DNA of 64,000 bases. Source: Bacteroidales bacterium (GTDB lineage: Bacteria > Bacteroidota > Bacteroidia > Bacteroidales > JAADJA01). Positions 43,901-51,710 of this stretch are shown one piece after another. Position 1 is the first letter of the stretch, and each line of letters opens with the position of its first letter. A program made the position numbers and the translations under genes. The notes below the pieces were generated by a model, which was given only the letters and a program-made list of their open reading frames with translations, was not told where the DNA came from and did not search any database. Where the stretch lies: contig JAGVPB010000048.1 in NCBI GenBank assembly GCA_020052415.1, forward strand, positions 186,001 to 250,000. The letters run 5' to 3'.

Positions 43901-44348
43901 AAGCATGAAGGCCAAGCTGACGGCCATAGCCTTCGTCTAAAGCTGTTTTGTTTTTGGTTTCGATGGGCATTGTTTCAATTCCCAGATCATTGAGCATTCG
44001 AAAGCCTTCAAGTGTGAGGAGAAGAGCGCCCCCGTTTTCGACAAACCGGTTCAGAGTACCCTTTACAGATTCGCCGATTAAGTTAAAAGTTGAATCATTA
44101 TGATGAAACCAGAGGGCATCATAATCATCGAGGTTTTGGATTGATGGGATATCAGAAAGGAATAGCTTATCCACCCCATAATCCTTGTTTTTACTGAGGA
44201 ATTCATAAGCTTCGCTGACTTCAGTGTCATCCTGGCTCAGAGAATCTTTTACCAATAAACCTATACTGATGGTTTGGCCGGATGTCCGGTAACAAAAGTA
44301 CAATAGGCCGGCACATAATATGATCTTTAAATATGGATTCATTTTCAT
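40938..44348 (-). CDS. Exported multidomain glycosidase, six-hairpin (glycogen-debranching-like)
   Basis: About 1136 residues from the ATG at 44348, chosen because it begins a signal peptide (Leu-Lys-Ile-Ile-Leu-Cys-Ala core); the longer frame to 44381 would bury it. Residues about 25-270 resemble a ThuA/GATase-like domain (Asp-Ala-Leu-Trp-Phe-His-His-Asn). The catalytic part (about 600-970) is an (alpha/alpha)6 barrel like amylo-alpha-1,6-glucosidase: Ala-Trp-Tyr-Phe-Gly-Arg-Asp-Gly-Glu-Trp, Gly-His-Gly-Trp-Glu-Glu-Gly-Gly and Ser-Tyr-His-Ser-Gly-Ser-Val-Trp-Pro. The Cys of the signal could be lipidated. It should act on a glucan or related oligosaccharide outside the cytoplasm; substrate uncertain. 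The gene lies downstream of the glycyl radical enzyme. Confidence 0.82.
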   Translation of the reverse strand: MKMNPYLKIILCAGLLYFCYRTSGQTISIGLLVKDSLSQDDTEVSEAYEFLSKNKDYGVDKLFLSDIPSIQNLDDYDALWFHHNDSTFNLIGESVKGTLNRFVENGGALLLTLEGFRMLNDLGIETMPIETKNKTALDEGYGRQLGLHAFRSHPVFEGMNGGAYIFKPQHDTTVRINGFFENTLPAKGEVIAIDWDYIFLREDTKLALEYKVGSGRVIAIGAYTALSSPNNNKVHLELFLNNCIHYLATEASGQSIHHWKFGTQEVSPDLHNYSKKLQMTDSEWKINKSNIVLHKEKSGTDFWDVAGERMVIMGNENAGISEIWSHPFMAFRDYEAGLKFQSTDSILWLANISPAIEVRPESFIRNYKFIQGSLTETITVSPESPIGIVHYSWSGTEPAEIFIRFSSNLRLMWPYSETVFKKLAYNFDPNLNAVLIQEESGDFLSLIGSDKKPVNTLTGQFKDFKVEWFKGKNQTDSCKITGLKTNEFIVGGMYNFSLKSVDELNILLTSGCTAEGQTAYEEATENYKFAFLKPDSVYNVASTYYENLLYKKSLVIKSPDPVFNEGYLWALIATDRFYVHTPGLGKSLVAGYSTTGTGWDGGHKIDGRPGYAWYFGRDGEWSGFALLDYGDYEKVKSILEMYIKFQDLNGKIYHEVSTSGVVHYDAADATPLFIILAGKYLKYSGDIEFIRSNWQAIKKSIDFCFSTDTDGDHLIENTNVGHGWEEGGSLFGTHSTLYLTSCWVQALNEAGNMAEAIGLNNEAKSFSVESILVKNILNSDFWNKDKQYYYQGKFIDGSYHAGRSIMPTIPMYFRQADNDKASLVLPVIAGCNFSTDWGCRILGEDSPDFNPRSYHSGSVWPLFTGWAALAEYNYGNDVQGFAHIMNNLQVYKHWGLGYIEEVLNGETYKPSGVCRHQCWSETMVLQPAIEGMLGLEPDALNSTLKFSPAFPADWDSVEVRNIRVGEHLIHFNMKKEEDNISYQFVHTGPSSLKLEFNPTLPEGTIIRKITATGNFEPKTLNPSLIQVIYLADVMVLDYKIEYGIKVLPLVYEPQPGASSIGMRIVDDLLAGDTYSILVEGLQDSNDTLKVYLNDWKISRIENATINSVFDDIYSLAVFLDASENKYVKKEIRIFLE

Positions 44349-44641
44349 GTAAAATTTATGAGCCAAATTACCACTTTTCAATTTATCTTTCTATGGGAAA
44401 ATTAGAGGTTTTAAATATTATTTTCAAGATTAATTAGCCAATGACTATTCACCCCTTATTATTGGTTGAATATTTATAGAATATCATTGATGGATAACAA
44501 AAATATAATTGCCCTGTTAAGATTTCGAGCTAAGCAAGGAATCTCCTGAATTTTCCAGGTTATGTTTCTTACTATCGGTGCTTACAAAACTATGTCCGCT
44601 ACTCTGAATTCGTTGCAGACGATATAGTTTAATAAGAGAAG

Positions 44642-47005
44642 TTATCCCTGCTGATGCTCCGTCCTCGCGATGATCTCATCCTGCAACTCCTCTGTGAGGT
44701 CAACAAAATAATCACTGTAACCTGCCACACGGACGATCAGGTCACGGTAATTTTCAGGATTTCTTTTTGCTTTTCTCAAAGTATCTGCACTCACTACGTT
44801 GAATTGAATATGATGCCCGTCGAGCCGGAAATAGCCCCGGATAAGATTTTTTAAATCCTCAATTCCTTCATCATTGGAAAGGAAAGCAGGTGTAAACTTC
44901 TGGTTTAGTAATGTGCCTCCGGTCCTTATATGATCGATTTTGGAAGCTGATTTCAGGACTGAGGTTGGTCCTTTTCTGTCAACACCCTGGACCGGTGAAA
45001 TGCCTTCCGACAATGGCTTTTCGGCTTTGCGTCCGTCCGGCATTGCGCCTATCACACTTCCAAAATAAACATGACAGGTAGTCGGTAATAAATTTACTCT
45101 GTGAACGCCCCCTCTTGCAGTAGGCTTGCCATCAATAGCTTGAAAGAACATTCCGAAAACCATTCGCATGATGTCGTCGGCATAATCATCGTCATTACCA
45201 TATTTTGGTGTGTTTTCAAGCAACTCTTTTCTGAATTCCTCATAATCCACAAAATCATTGGCCAGTGCTTCGAGTAAACCGGTCATGTTAATGGTCTTTT
45301 TGTCAAAAACATGATATTTAAGCGCTGTCAGTTCATCGGAGATGCTGCCTAATCCCACACCCTGGATGTAGCTTGTGTTGTAGCGGGCGCCGCCATCATG
45401 ATAATCCTTTCCCTTCAGGATACAGTCATCGATCAAAACCGAGAGGAATGGAACAGGCATTTCATGGGCGTAAATCCGGTCTATGATATTGTTGCCTTTA
45501 ATTTTTATCTCAATGAAATGATTCAGTTGATTATCAAAGGCAGCCATCAGCTCTTCGAAAGTCTTAAATGATGCAGGATCTCCTGTTTGCAATCCTATGG
45601 TTTTTTTTGTCCCGGGATCGAATCCGTTGTTCAAGGTTATTTCGAGAACCTTCGGGATGTTGAAATAGCCGGTCAGAATATAAGCCTCCTTGCCGAAAGC
45701 GCCGGTTTCGACACAACCGCTGGCTCCGCCATTTCTGGCATCTTCTATGGATTTCCCAACACGAAGCATTTCCTGTATAATAGCATCGGTATTGAAAACC
45801 GAAGGCTGACCATAACCGGTTTTAATGATTTTCAAAAATCTTCTAAGATATTGATCCGGATTTTTTTTGCTTACCTGCACCATTGTTCCTGGTTGCAGTA
45901 GCCTCATTTCCTCAATCACATCGAGTATCAGGTATGTCAGCTCATTTACCGCATTAGATCCATCGGCTTTAACTCCTCCGAGGTTGATGAGGGTAAAATC
46001 GGTGTAGGTATTACTTTCCTTAGCGGTGACGCCAATCTTGGGAGGAGCAGGATGATTATTGAATTTGATCCAGAACGCCTGCAGGAGTTCTTTCGCTTTT
46101 TCATACGTCAAGGAACCATCAGCAATTTCTTTTTGGTAAAAAGATAAAAAGTGTTGGTCGAGCCTGCCCGGATTGAAGGAATCCCATGGATTTACCTCCG
46201 TGATCACACCGATATGGACGAACCAATAGTATTGAAGCGCTTCATGGAAAGTACGAGGAGCATTGGCGGGAACATAACGACAAATACCAGCCATTTCTGC
46301 TAATTCTGCTTTCCTGATATCAACTTTCTCCGCATTAGCAAGTTTATCAAGTTCAATTGCATGCCGGTTTGCAAACATAATCAGCGCTTCTGCCGCAATG
46401 GACATTGCCTTCAGCTGTTCATTTTTATTTATTGAATCAGAATCATTTTTGAAGTCAAGTTTTTTCTGCTGCATTTGAATTTCGGTAATGAAATCATTCA
46501 TTCCTTTCCTGTATATTTTATCATCCAAAACTGTATGTCCGGGTGCACGCTGTTCCTTGAACTCAGTAAAAACACCGGCATGATAGGCGTTCTTCCATGC
46601 TTCCGGGAGTTCGTTGAACATTTTATCCCTGATGGCTTTGCCTTTCCAATATGGCGCTATAATGTCTGCATATACCTTCCTCGTTTTCGGTTCAGAAGTA
46701 AAAGGAACCTTTTCACGTGAATGAAGGATTTCAAGGTCTTCCTGTGAGTGAACACAAATTTCAGGGTAAGTAGGCGCTGCTTGTGGCGCCGGACCACGCT
46801 CGCCTACAATCAACTCGCCATCATTAATGCAGATATATTTGTTTTCAAGGATATATTTGAAAGTTAAGGCTCTTTTGACTGGTATGCTTACGTTTTCAGC
46901 TTCATTATTTTGATAAAACCTGGTAACGAGCAATGCTCTTTCATCTGAAATAAATGGCCTGGTTTGGGTACTTTGTTTCCGGAGCCTGATTATTCTTTCA
47001 GTCAT
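44642..47005 (-). CDS. hypD: Glycyl radical enzyme, trans-4-hydroxy-L-proline dehydratase-like
   Basis: About 787 residues from the ATG at 47005; upstream frame to 47071 is repeat-derived. Glycyl radical loop Arg-Val-Ala-Gly-Tyr-Ser with G762, and active-site Gly-Cys-Val-Glu-Thr-Gly with C431. Other motifs match the hydroxyproline dehydratase subgroup as I recall it: Arg-Ala-Pro-Gly-His-Thr, Trp-Asp-Ser-Phe, Thr-Tyr-Thr-Asp-Phe, Leu-Thr-Gly-Tyr and Leu-Pro-Thr-Thr-Cys-His. HypD removes water from hydroxyproline to give pyrroline-5-carboxylate, normally followed by reduction to proline; no proC is in this window. It lies downstream of its activase on the minus strand. Oxygen-sensitive, so implies anaerobic growth. 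Confidence 0.88.
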   Translation of the reverse strand: MTERIIRLRKQSTQTRPFISDERALLVTRFYQNNEAENVSIPVKRALTFKYILENKYICINDGELIVGERGPAPQAAPTYPEICVHSQEDLEILHSREKVPFTSEPKTRKVYADIIAPYWKGKAIRDKMFNELPEAWKNAYHAGVFTEFKEQRAPGHTVLDDKIYRKGMNDFITEIQMQQKKLDFKNDSDSINKNEQLKAMSIAAEALIMFANRHAIELDKLANAEKVDIRKAELAEMAGICRYVPANAPRTFHEALQYYWFVHIGVITEVNPWDSFNPGRLDQHFLSFYQKEIADGSLTYEKAKELLQAFWIKFNNHPAPPKIGVTAKESNTYTDFTLINLGGVKADGSNAVNELTYLILDVIEEMRLLQPGTMVQVSKKNPDQYLRRFLKIIKTGYGQPSVFNTDAIIQEMLRVGKSIEDARNGGASGCVETGAFGKEAYILTGYFNIPKVLEITLNNGFDPGTKKTIGLQTGDPASFKTFEELMAAFDNQLNHFIEIKIKGNNIIDRIYAHEMPVPFLSVLIDDCILKGKDYHDGGARYNTSYIQGVGLGSISDELTALKYHVFDKKTINMTGLLEALANDFVDYEEFRKELLENTPKYGNDDDYADDIMRMVFGMFFQAIDGKPTARGGVHRVNLLPTTCHVYFGSVIGAMPDGRKAEKPLSEGISPVQGVDRKGPTSVLKSASKIDHIRTGGTLLNQKFTPAFLSNDEGIEDLKNLIRGYFRLDGHHIQFNVVSADTLRKAKRNPENYRDLIVRVAGYSDYFVDLTEELQDEIIARTEHQQG

Positions 47006-47029
47006 AGTTAAATTCGTTTTATTTCGTGT

Positions 47030-47190
47030 AATTCGTGGACTGTATTGGTTGAATCGGTAAATTCGTGACATTCGTGTAATTCGTGGACTGAATTAGTTGA
47101 ATCGGTAAATTCGTGACATTCGTGTAATTCGTGGACTGTATTGGTTGAATCGGTAAATTCGTGACATTCGTGTAATTCGTGGACTAAATC
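47030..47190 (+). repeat. 48-bp tandem repeat, three full units and a partial fourth
   Basis: Units start at 47030, 47078 and 47126 (partial at 47174), each beginning AATTCGTGGACT and containing GGTTGAATCGGTAAATTCGTG or a one-base variant. Because 48 is a multiple of three, the minus strand is open as a 16-residue peptide repeat, which I regard as non-coding. The array lies between the activase and the glycyl radical enzyme. The same family occurs at 23439 and, degenerate, at 20198. Confidence 0.9.
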
Positions 47191-47230
47191 AGCTCCGAAG
47201 TATTTTGTCATATTCATGCAGTGGTTAAGA

Positions 47231-47995
47231 TCATCCCCCTATTTTCGTTTTAAAACCGTTGCTTTCAAACAGATTACGATATTCCTGCATTTCGGTTTCC
47301 GGTAATTTCTTTATACCTGCCATGATGTTTATTATTCCGAACTTTTTGTACTTGTTTTCAGCAATTTTATGAAAAGGCAGAAGGTTAATCTCTGGTTTCA
47401 CCGGATATTTTCCAAGAAGTTTTATTATGGAACCGATATTGTCGCCGGTGGCAGTGATTTCGGGTATCATAGGAATACGAATGATGACATTTGCATCTTT
47501 ATTTAAAAGGAAATCAAGGTTTTCCAGAATTTCCGTATTTGAAACCCCTGTATATTTCAGATGCTGAACCGGATCCGCAAGTTTGATATCATAAAGGAAC
47601 AGTCCGGTAAAAGGAAGTATCTGTTTAAACAAAGTTTTATGGGCATAACCGGAAGTATCAATAGCCGCAGGAATACCGCTTTCAGAGCATTTTTTTAATA
47701 TCCTCTTCAGAAATTCCGGCTGTGCCAAAGGTTCGCCACCTGAAAAAGTAACTCCGCCGCCTGATTCTTCATAAAAGACTCTGTCCTTTTCGATCTCGGT
47801 GAATAATTCTTCTGTTTCAACAGTTCGGCCAATCACCTCATTATTTAATCCGAAAGGCGGGAATAATCTGCCTTCCGGGTTGTGACACCAACCGCATCCA
47901 AGATGACAGCCTTTCATAAAAACCGTTGTTCTGATGCCAGGCCCATCGTTGACTGAAAAGCGCTGAATATTGAAAATCACACCGTTCACCGACAT
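47231..47995 (-). CDS. Glycyl-radical enzyme activase, compact radical-SAM form
   Basis: 254 residues. The radical-SAM cluster motif is C30-x3-C34-x2-C37 (Gly-Cys-His-Leu-Gly-Cys-Gly-Trp-Cys-His), followed by Thr-Phe-Ser-Gly-Gly-Glu-Pro-Leu. Only one further Cys is present, so the ferredoxin-like insert with two extra [4Fe-4S] clusters, found in most activases of dehydratase-type glycyl radical enzymes (about 300 residues), is missing. It generates the glycyl radical on the enzyme encoded at 44642-47005 by cleaving S-adenosylmethionine. The two genes are in the same direction but separated by the 48-bp repeats. Confidence 0.9.
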   Translation of the reverse strand: MSVNGVIFNIQRFSVNDGPGIRTTVFMKGCHLGCGWCHNPEGRLFPPFGLNNEVIGRTVETEELFTEIEKDRVFYEESGGGVTFSGGEPLAQPEFLKRILKKCSESGIPAAIDTSGYAHKTLFKQILPFTGLFLYDIKLADPVQHLKYTGVSNTEILENLDFLLNKDANVIIRIPMIPEITATGDNIGSIIKLLGKYPVKPEINLLPFHKIAENKYKKFGIINIMAGIKKLPETEMQEYRNLFESNGFKTKIGG

Positions 47996-48237
47996 AATTA
48001 TTATTGAATTGGATCCGAAAATTATTGAAAAATCTACAGTTTGCCGTCATTGAAAATCTTATGCAGCGGGTATTCACCAAAGCCAGCATTCAAAAAGCCT
48101 GCGCCCTGATAGGTTATACATCCTGATAATTATAAACCGAAATGACATAAACAAATGACTATATTTATTTTACAAAGATATTGAATAATATGATTTTGAT
48201 CAGATTGAGAAACAGAAATACTAATTTATTGCCGGAT

Positions 48238-49386
48238 TCATTCCGGATCATTGGAATTTTGAAATACAAGGGATATCAACCGCCGGGCATTGACTTCGTT
48301 TGAGTACAATTGATTCAGGATGGTTTTTCTCTGATCAATTTCTTCCTTTTTAAAGTCTTTATTGAACAACAGTTTAAGCTTTTCCTTCTGGGCTTTTGCT
48401 GTATTTGCTATTTCGCACAGATTATTAAGGCCGGTTCCGTTCAGCATTTTATCATTGACAAGGCAGAACCTTCCTTTATAAAGCGTATTCAAAAGTTTCA
48501 GTTTTAAACCTGTAGCCTGAAAAGTCACTAAAATATTGACATGTGCCTTTTTGATGAGGTCAAACATTTGATCATCATCAGGATTTGCAATTAATTCGAG
48601 ATTCGGATTTCCCGCCACCATTTTTTTAATCCGATCCGGTGGTTTCATTCCCGCGATAACGAGTTTAAAATTGACATCATTGAAAACCTCATTTATCAGG
48701 TAAGCCACGGCATACGTATTTTCAGGCACTTCTATGTTTCCGTTATAAAGCGCATAATTTCCTGAACCGGGTAAGGTTTCGACAGTTTCGTTCGCATGAA
48801 AGCTGGGAAGGTATTCCACCCGGTTGCCCGGAAAGTGCTTTTTCAGATATGCCGTATCCTTTTGCGATACAACAAGCATCAGAGAGGCATGCCGGAGGAC
48901 TTTCTGATATAACCGTAATTTAAGGCTGGCCATCAGAAAATAAAGTTTTTTGGCCGGATGGTTGTCCGCCCTGAACAGGCTGTAATAGTACCAGTGTTCA
49001 ATATTACTTTCCCTGTATATCAGGAATCTGTTTTGTAACCTGGGATCATCAATATAATAGCAGCTGTGAAGTCCTTCGAACAATATAGGGTAATCATTTT
49101 TCAGCAAATTTCCGATCAGATCATTTGACCTGCGGCTCGAAACAATGTATGGTTTTAACGATAAAGCCGATCTCAGTCCCAGCAACCTCGGGTAGTAATA
49201 CACCTTCTCACAAATGGTGTTCAATTCATTACTCCGGTCGCGTCCCGGATATTCGTAACAGTGAAGTATAATTTTTACACCTTTACGATGGAGAAATTTC
49301 ATTTTATACCAAACATCTATAACTCCTCCATAGTTAGGTGGATAAGGAATATCAAATGCGACGATATTTAAATAATTTTCAGACAT
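48238..49386 (-). CDS. Glycosyltransferase, GT4-like
   Basis: About 382 residues from the ATG at 49386, which overlaps the upstream gene by eight bases; the longer frame to 49449 lies within that gene and is less likely. The N-terminal domain has Tyr-Pro-Pro-Asn-Tyr-Gly-Gly-Val (about 15-22), the acceptor-side signature of GT-B transferases, and the C-terminal half carries Asn-Gly-Asn-Ile-Glu-Val-Pro-Glu-Asn and a Lys-Leu-Lys-Leu-Leu-Asn nucleotide-sugar site. It probably adds a sugar to a surface polysaccharide or lipid at the cytoplasmic face. Operon partner of the transferase at 49379-50485. Confidence 0.85.
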   Translation of the reverse strand: MSENYLNIVAFDIPYPPNYGGVIDVWYKMKFLHRKGVKIILHCYEYPGRDRSNELNTICEKVYYYPRLLGLRSALSLKPYIVSSRRSNDLIGNLLKNDYPILFEGLHSCYYIDDPRLQNRFLIYRESNIEHWYYYSLFRADNHPAKKLYFLMASLKLRLYQKVLRHASLMLVVSQKDTAYLKKHFPGNRVEYLPSFHANETVETLPGSGNYALYNGNIEVPENTYAVAYLINEVFNDVNFKLVIAGMKPPDRIKKMVAGNPNLELIANPDDDQMFDLIKKAHVNILVTFQATGLKLKLLNTLYKGRFCLVNDKMLNGTGLNNLCEIANTAKAQKEKLKLLFNKDFKKEEIDQRKTILNQLYSNEVNARRLISLVFQNSNDPE

Positions 49387-50485
49387 ACTCCATATAAATA
49401 TCCAATATGATTTTTTCCTCCTTTTCCCAGCATAGTTCTGACGATGCAATTTTAAGGTTTTCTTTCCACTTCAGTATCTTTTTATCATCCGAAAGCATTT
49501 CGATGATTTTGTCAGCAATTGTTTCAGGAGCGTGATTCGAAAGGGTGTCGCCAATCCCGTAATTTTCAATGATCTTTTTTATTTCAACCAGGGGTGATGC
49601 AAGAACAGGTATTCCGGCATGAATGTAATCAAAAAGTTTGTTAGGAAGGCTGTACCTGTAATTCAGGTTCGTATCCTTATCGAGGGTCAGACCCAGATCA
49701 GCATTCATGGTGTATTGATATAAATCGTGCATACTCTGACGTGGAATGAACCGTATGTTATTACTTTTTTTAGCCTGGTTTTTCAAATTTTCAATAACAT
49801 CCCCGCCACCAATTATCAGCAGTAGTATTTCGGGGATGAATTTCATAGCTTCGATCAGTTCTTCGGCTCCGCGCTGAATATTGATTCCCGAACCCTGCAA
49901 AATAAGTATTTTTTTATCCTCCGGCAATCCAAGATCGCTCCGGGTCTTAACCTTATGGAATGCCTGCGAACGGGGAACATTTCTGACCACCTTAACTTCA
50001 ATGCCGTATTTTTTGGTAAATATTTCAGCGATTGAATCACTCACAGTCATTGCTGTTTTCAATTTCGGGAATATCCATTTTTCGATCCGCTCCCAAATAC
50101 TTTTTACAAATTTCCGGTTAATCACTTCAGGGGTTTCGGTAAACAGCTCATGACTATCATAAACAAGAGGCACCCTTTTTAATTTGTGGATCAGAAAATT
50201 CGGAAGAAGCGTATCAAGATCATTCGATACCAGCAAGTCAGCATTATGGGTTAGAAGGTAGAAAAACAACCGGGTATTGTATTCGGCATAGAAAAACGGG
50301 CCTTTTTCGAAAAGCAGATTCATCCGGTGCATTTTATATTTCCTGGGTTCCAGGGGCAGGCTGTCCTTTTTTTTTCTTCCTACCAGAATCACATTAAATG
50401 AAAGCCCCGTTAAAGTGTTGCAGACTCTATCCACTCTCTGATCAGTAACCAGGTCGTTAATCACGGAAACCAGAACTGTTTTCAA
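49379..50485 (-). CDS. Glycosyltransferase family 4-like
   Basis: 368 residues. GT-B fold: an N-terminal Rossmann half with Asn-Asp-Leu-Asp-Thr-Leu-Leu and Tyr-Asp-Ser-His-Glu-Leu-Phe, and a C-terminal half with Leu-Gln-Gly-Ser-Gly-Ile-Asn and Pro-Asn-Lys-Leu-Phe-Asp-Tyr-Ile (E-x7-E-type donor region partly replaced). It transfers a sugar from a nucleotide donor, likely in envelope polysaccharide synthesis. The last eight bases overlap the start of the next transferase gene. Divergent from murB; a TAATTTCG on the minus strand near 50503-50510 may be its -7 element. Confidence 0.87.
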   Translation of the reverse strand: MKTVLVSVINDLVTDQRVDRVCNTLTGLSFNVILVGRKKKDSLPLEPRKYKMHRMNLLFEKGPFFYAEYNTRLFFYLLTHNADLLVSNDLDTLLPNFLIHKLKRVPLVYDSHELFTETPEVINRKFVKSIWERIEKWIFPKLKTAMTVSDSIAEIFTKKYGIEVKVVRNVPRSQAFHKVKTRSDLGLPEDKKILILQGSGINIQRGAEELIEAMKFIPEILLLIIGGGDVIENLKNQAKKSNNIRFIPRQSMHDLYQYTMNADLGLTLDKDTNLNYRYSLPNKLFDYIHAGIPVLASPLVEIKKIIENYGIGDTLSNHAPETIADKIIEMLSDDKKILKWKENLKIASSELCWEKEEKIILDIYMEYV

Positions 50486-50539
50486 TATCCTCCTGTTAAA
50501 TTTGCGAAATTAAATAATCAGCGCTGTTGATGAATTATT

Positions 50540-50547
50540 TATCTTTG
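50540..50547 (+). promoter_or_regulatory. -7 box placing murB transcription start at its ATG
   Basis: TATCTTTG matches TAnnTTTG. Six to seven bases downstream is 50553-50554, the murB ATG, so the message would be leaderless or nearly so. Confidence 0.4.
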
Positions 50548-50552
50548 GAACG

Positions 50553-51569
50553 ATGAACATGATAAACAATCACAGCCTCAAGCCGTACAACACTTTCGGT
50601 ATCAATGTAGATGCTAAATATTTTATTGAAGTTGCTTCGGTTGCCGAAATTAAAGAGGTTATCGAATACATTAACATACATAAGATACCTTTTCTTATAC
50701 TTGGAGGCGGAAGTAATATCCTTTTTACCAGTGACTTTGACGGGCTTGTCATTAAAATTAACCTGAAGGGAATTGATCTCGTTCAGGAGGATGACGATCA
50801 CTACTTTTTAAAAGTTCAGGCGGGTGAAAACTGGGATGATCTTGTAAAATATTGTGTTGAAAATAATTATGCCGGCCTTGAAAATCTCTCCCTGATTCCC
50901 GGATGTGTGGGTGCCTGCCCGATACAGAATATCGGCGCTTATGGAGTGGAAATGAAAGATCATTTTCAGGAATTAGAAGCCTTTGACCTGACCGACGGTT
51001 CAATCAGGACAATGAGTAAAACGGACTGCCGGTTCGGCTATAGAAGCAGCATTTTTAAAAATGAATTAAAAGGAAAAGTCATCATTCTTTCAGTCACTTT
51101 TCGTCTGGATAAATTACCGGTATTACGAACCGGATATGGCGCCATTACTGATGAATTGAATAAGATGGAAGTTAAAGAACGCTCCATTCAAAGCATCCGC
51201 AATGCGGTTATAAATATTCGCCGGAGCAAACTTCCTGATCCTACTGAAATTGGCAATGCGGGCAGCTTTTTTAAGAATCCAACTGTTTCGCCAGTTTTCA
51301 GAAATAAATTATTGAAATCTCATCCTGGCATGGTTTCCTATTCTCAATCCAATGGTGATTACAAGCTTGCCGCCGGCTGGCTTATCGAGCAATGCGGATG
51401 GAAAGGCAAACGGATTGGCGATGCCGGGGTTCATGGAAAGCAAGCGTTGGTATTGGTGAATTACGGTAAAGCAACCGGAAAGGAAATATTGGATTTAGCT
51501 GATGAAATAAAAAAATCGGTCTTTGAGACCTTCGGGGTATTGCTGGAAAGAGAGGTGAATGTGGGATGA
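50553..51569 (+). CDS. murB: UDP-N-acetylmuramate dehydrogenase
   Basis: 338 residues, type I MurB. FAD-binding Leu-Gly-Gly-Gly-Ser-Asn-Ile-Leu (about 50-57), Ile-Gly-Ala-Tyr-Gly-Val-Glu, the catalytic Ser in Asn-Ala-Gly-Ser-Phe-Phe-Lys-Asn-Pro, and the C-terminal Leu-Leu-Glu-Arg-Glu-Val. It reduces UDP-GlcNAc-enolpyruvate to UDP-MurNAc with NADPH, an essential cytosolic step of peptidoglycan synthesis. The second Met (50559) is an alternative start. It stands alone here, divergent from the glycosyltransferase pair, unlike the mur clusters of many bacteria. Confidence 0.96.
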   Translation: MNMINNHSLKPYNTFGINVDAKYFIEVASVAEIKEVIEYINIHKIPFLILGGGSNILFTSDFDGLVIKINLKGIDLVQEDDDHYFLKVQAGENWDDLVKYCVENNYAGLENLSLIPGCVGACPIQNIGAYGVEMKDHFQELEAFDLTDGSIRTMSKTDCRFGYRSSIFKNELKGKVIILSVTFRLDKLPVLRTGYGAITDELNKMEVKERSIQSIRNAVINIRRSKLPDPTEIGNAGSFFKNPTVSPVFRNKLLKSHPGMVSYSQSNGDYKLAAGWLIEQCGWKGKRIGDAGVHGKQALVLVNYGKATGKEILDLADEIKKSVFETFGVLLEREVNVG

Positions 51570-51600
51570 AAGACAATAAGTATAACACGGATAATTCTTC

Positions 51601-51654
51601 ACGCAAAGGCGCGAAGAAAAAATAAAAAAGAAATATTCCTTGGCGCCTTTGCGT
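51601..51654 (+). repeat. Palindromic repeat after murB
   Basis: ACGCAAAGGCGC (51601-51612) and its exact complement GCGCCTTTGCGT (51643-51654) are separated by 30 A+T-rich bases, then CTTTGCGTGAT follows. It belongs to the CTTTGCGC family that fills 54791-55009. It could fold as a hairpin at the murB 3' end. Confidence 0.65.
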
Positions 51655-51710
51655 CTTTGCGTGATACTTAAAGAATAAAGCCGTTGAATAGTTATGATAA
51701 ATGCTTTTAA

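Noticed and set aside
47006-47071. 22-residue N-terminal extension of the glycyl radical enzyme
   Set aside because: It reads into the 48-bp repeat; family members start at the Met-Thr-Glu-Arg at 47005.
47030-47190. CRISPR array
   Set aside because: Units are contiguous copies without unique spacers, and no cas genes are present.
47008-47217. 69-codon minus-strand frame with a 16-residue repeat (His-Glu-Leu-His-Glu-Cys)
   Set aside because: It is the translation of the 48-bp tandem repeat, and the same repeat occurs elsewhere outside any gene.
49387-49449. 21-residue N-terminal extension of the 48238 glycosyltransferase
   Set aside because: It lies inside the upstream gene and precedes the typical start Met-Ser-Glu-Asn; unlikely to be translated.
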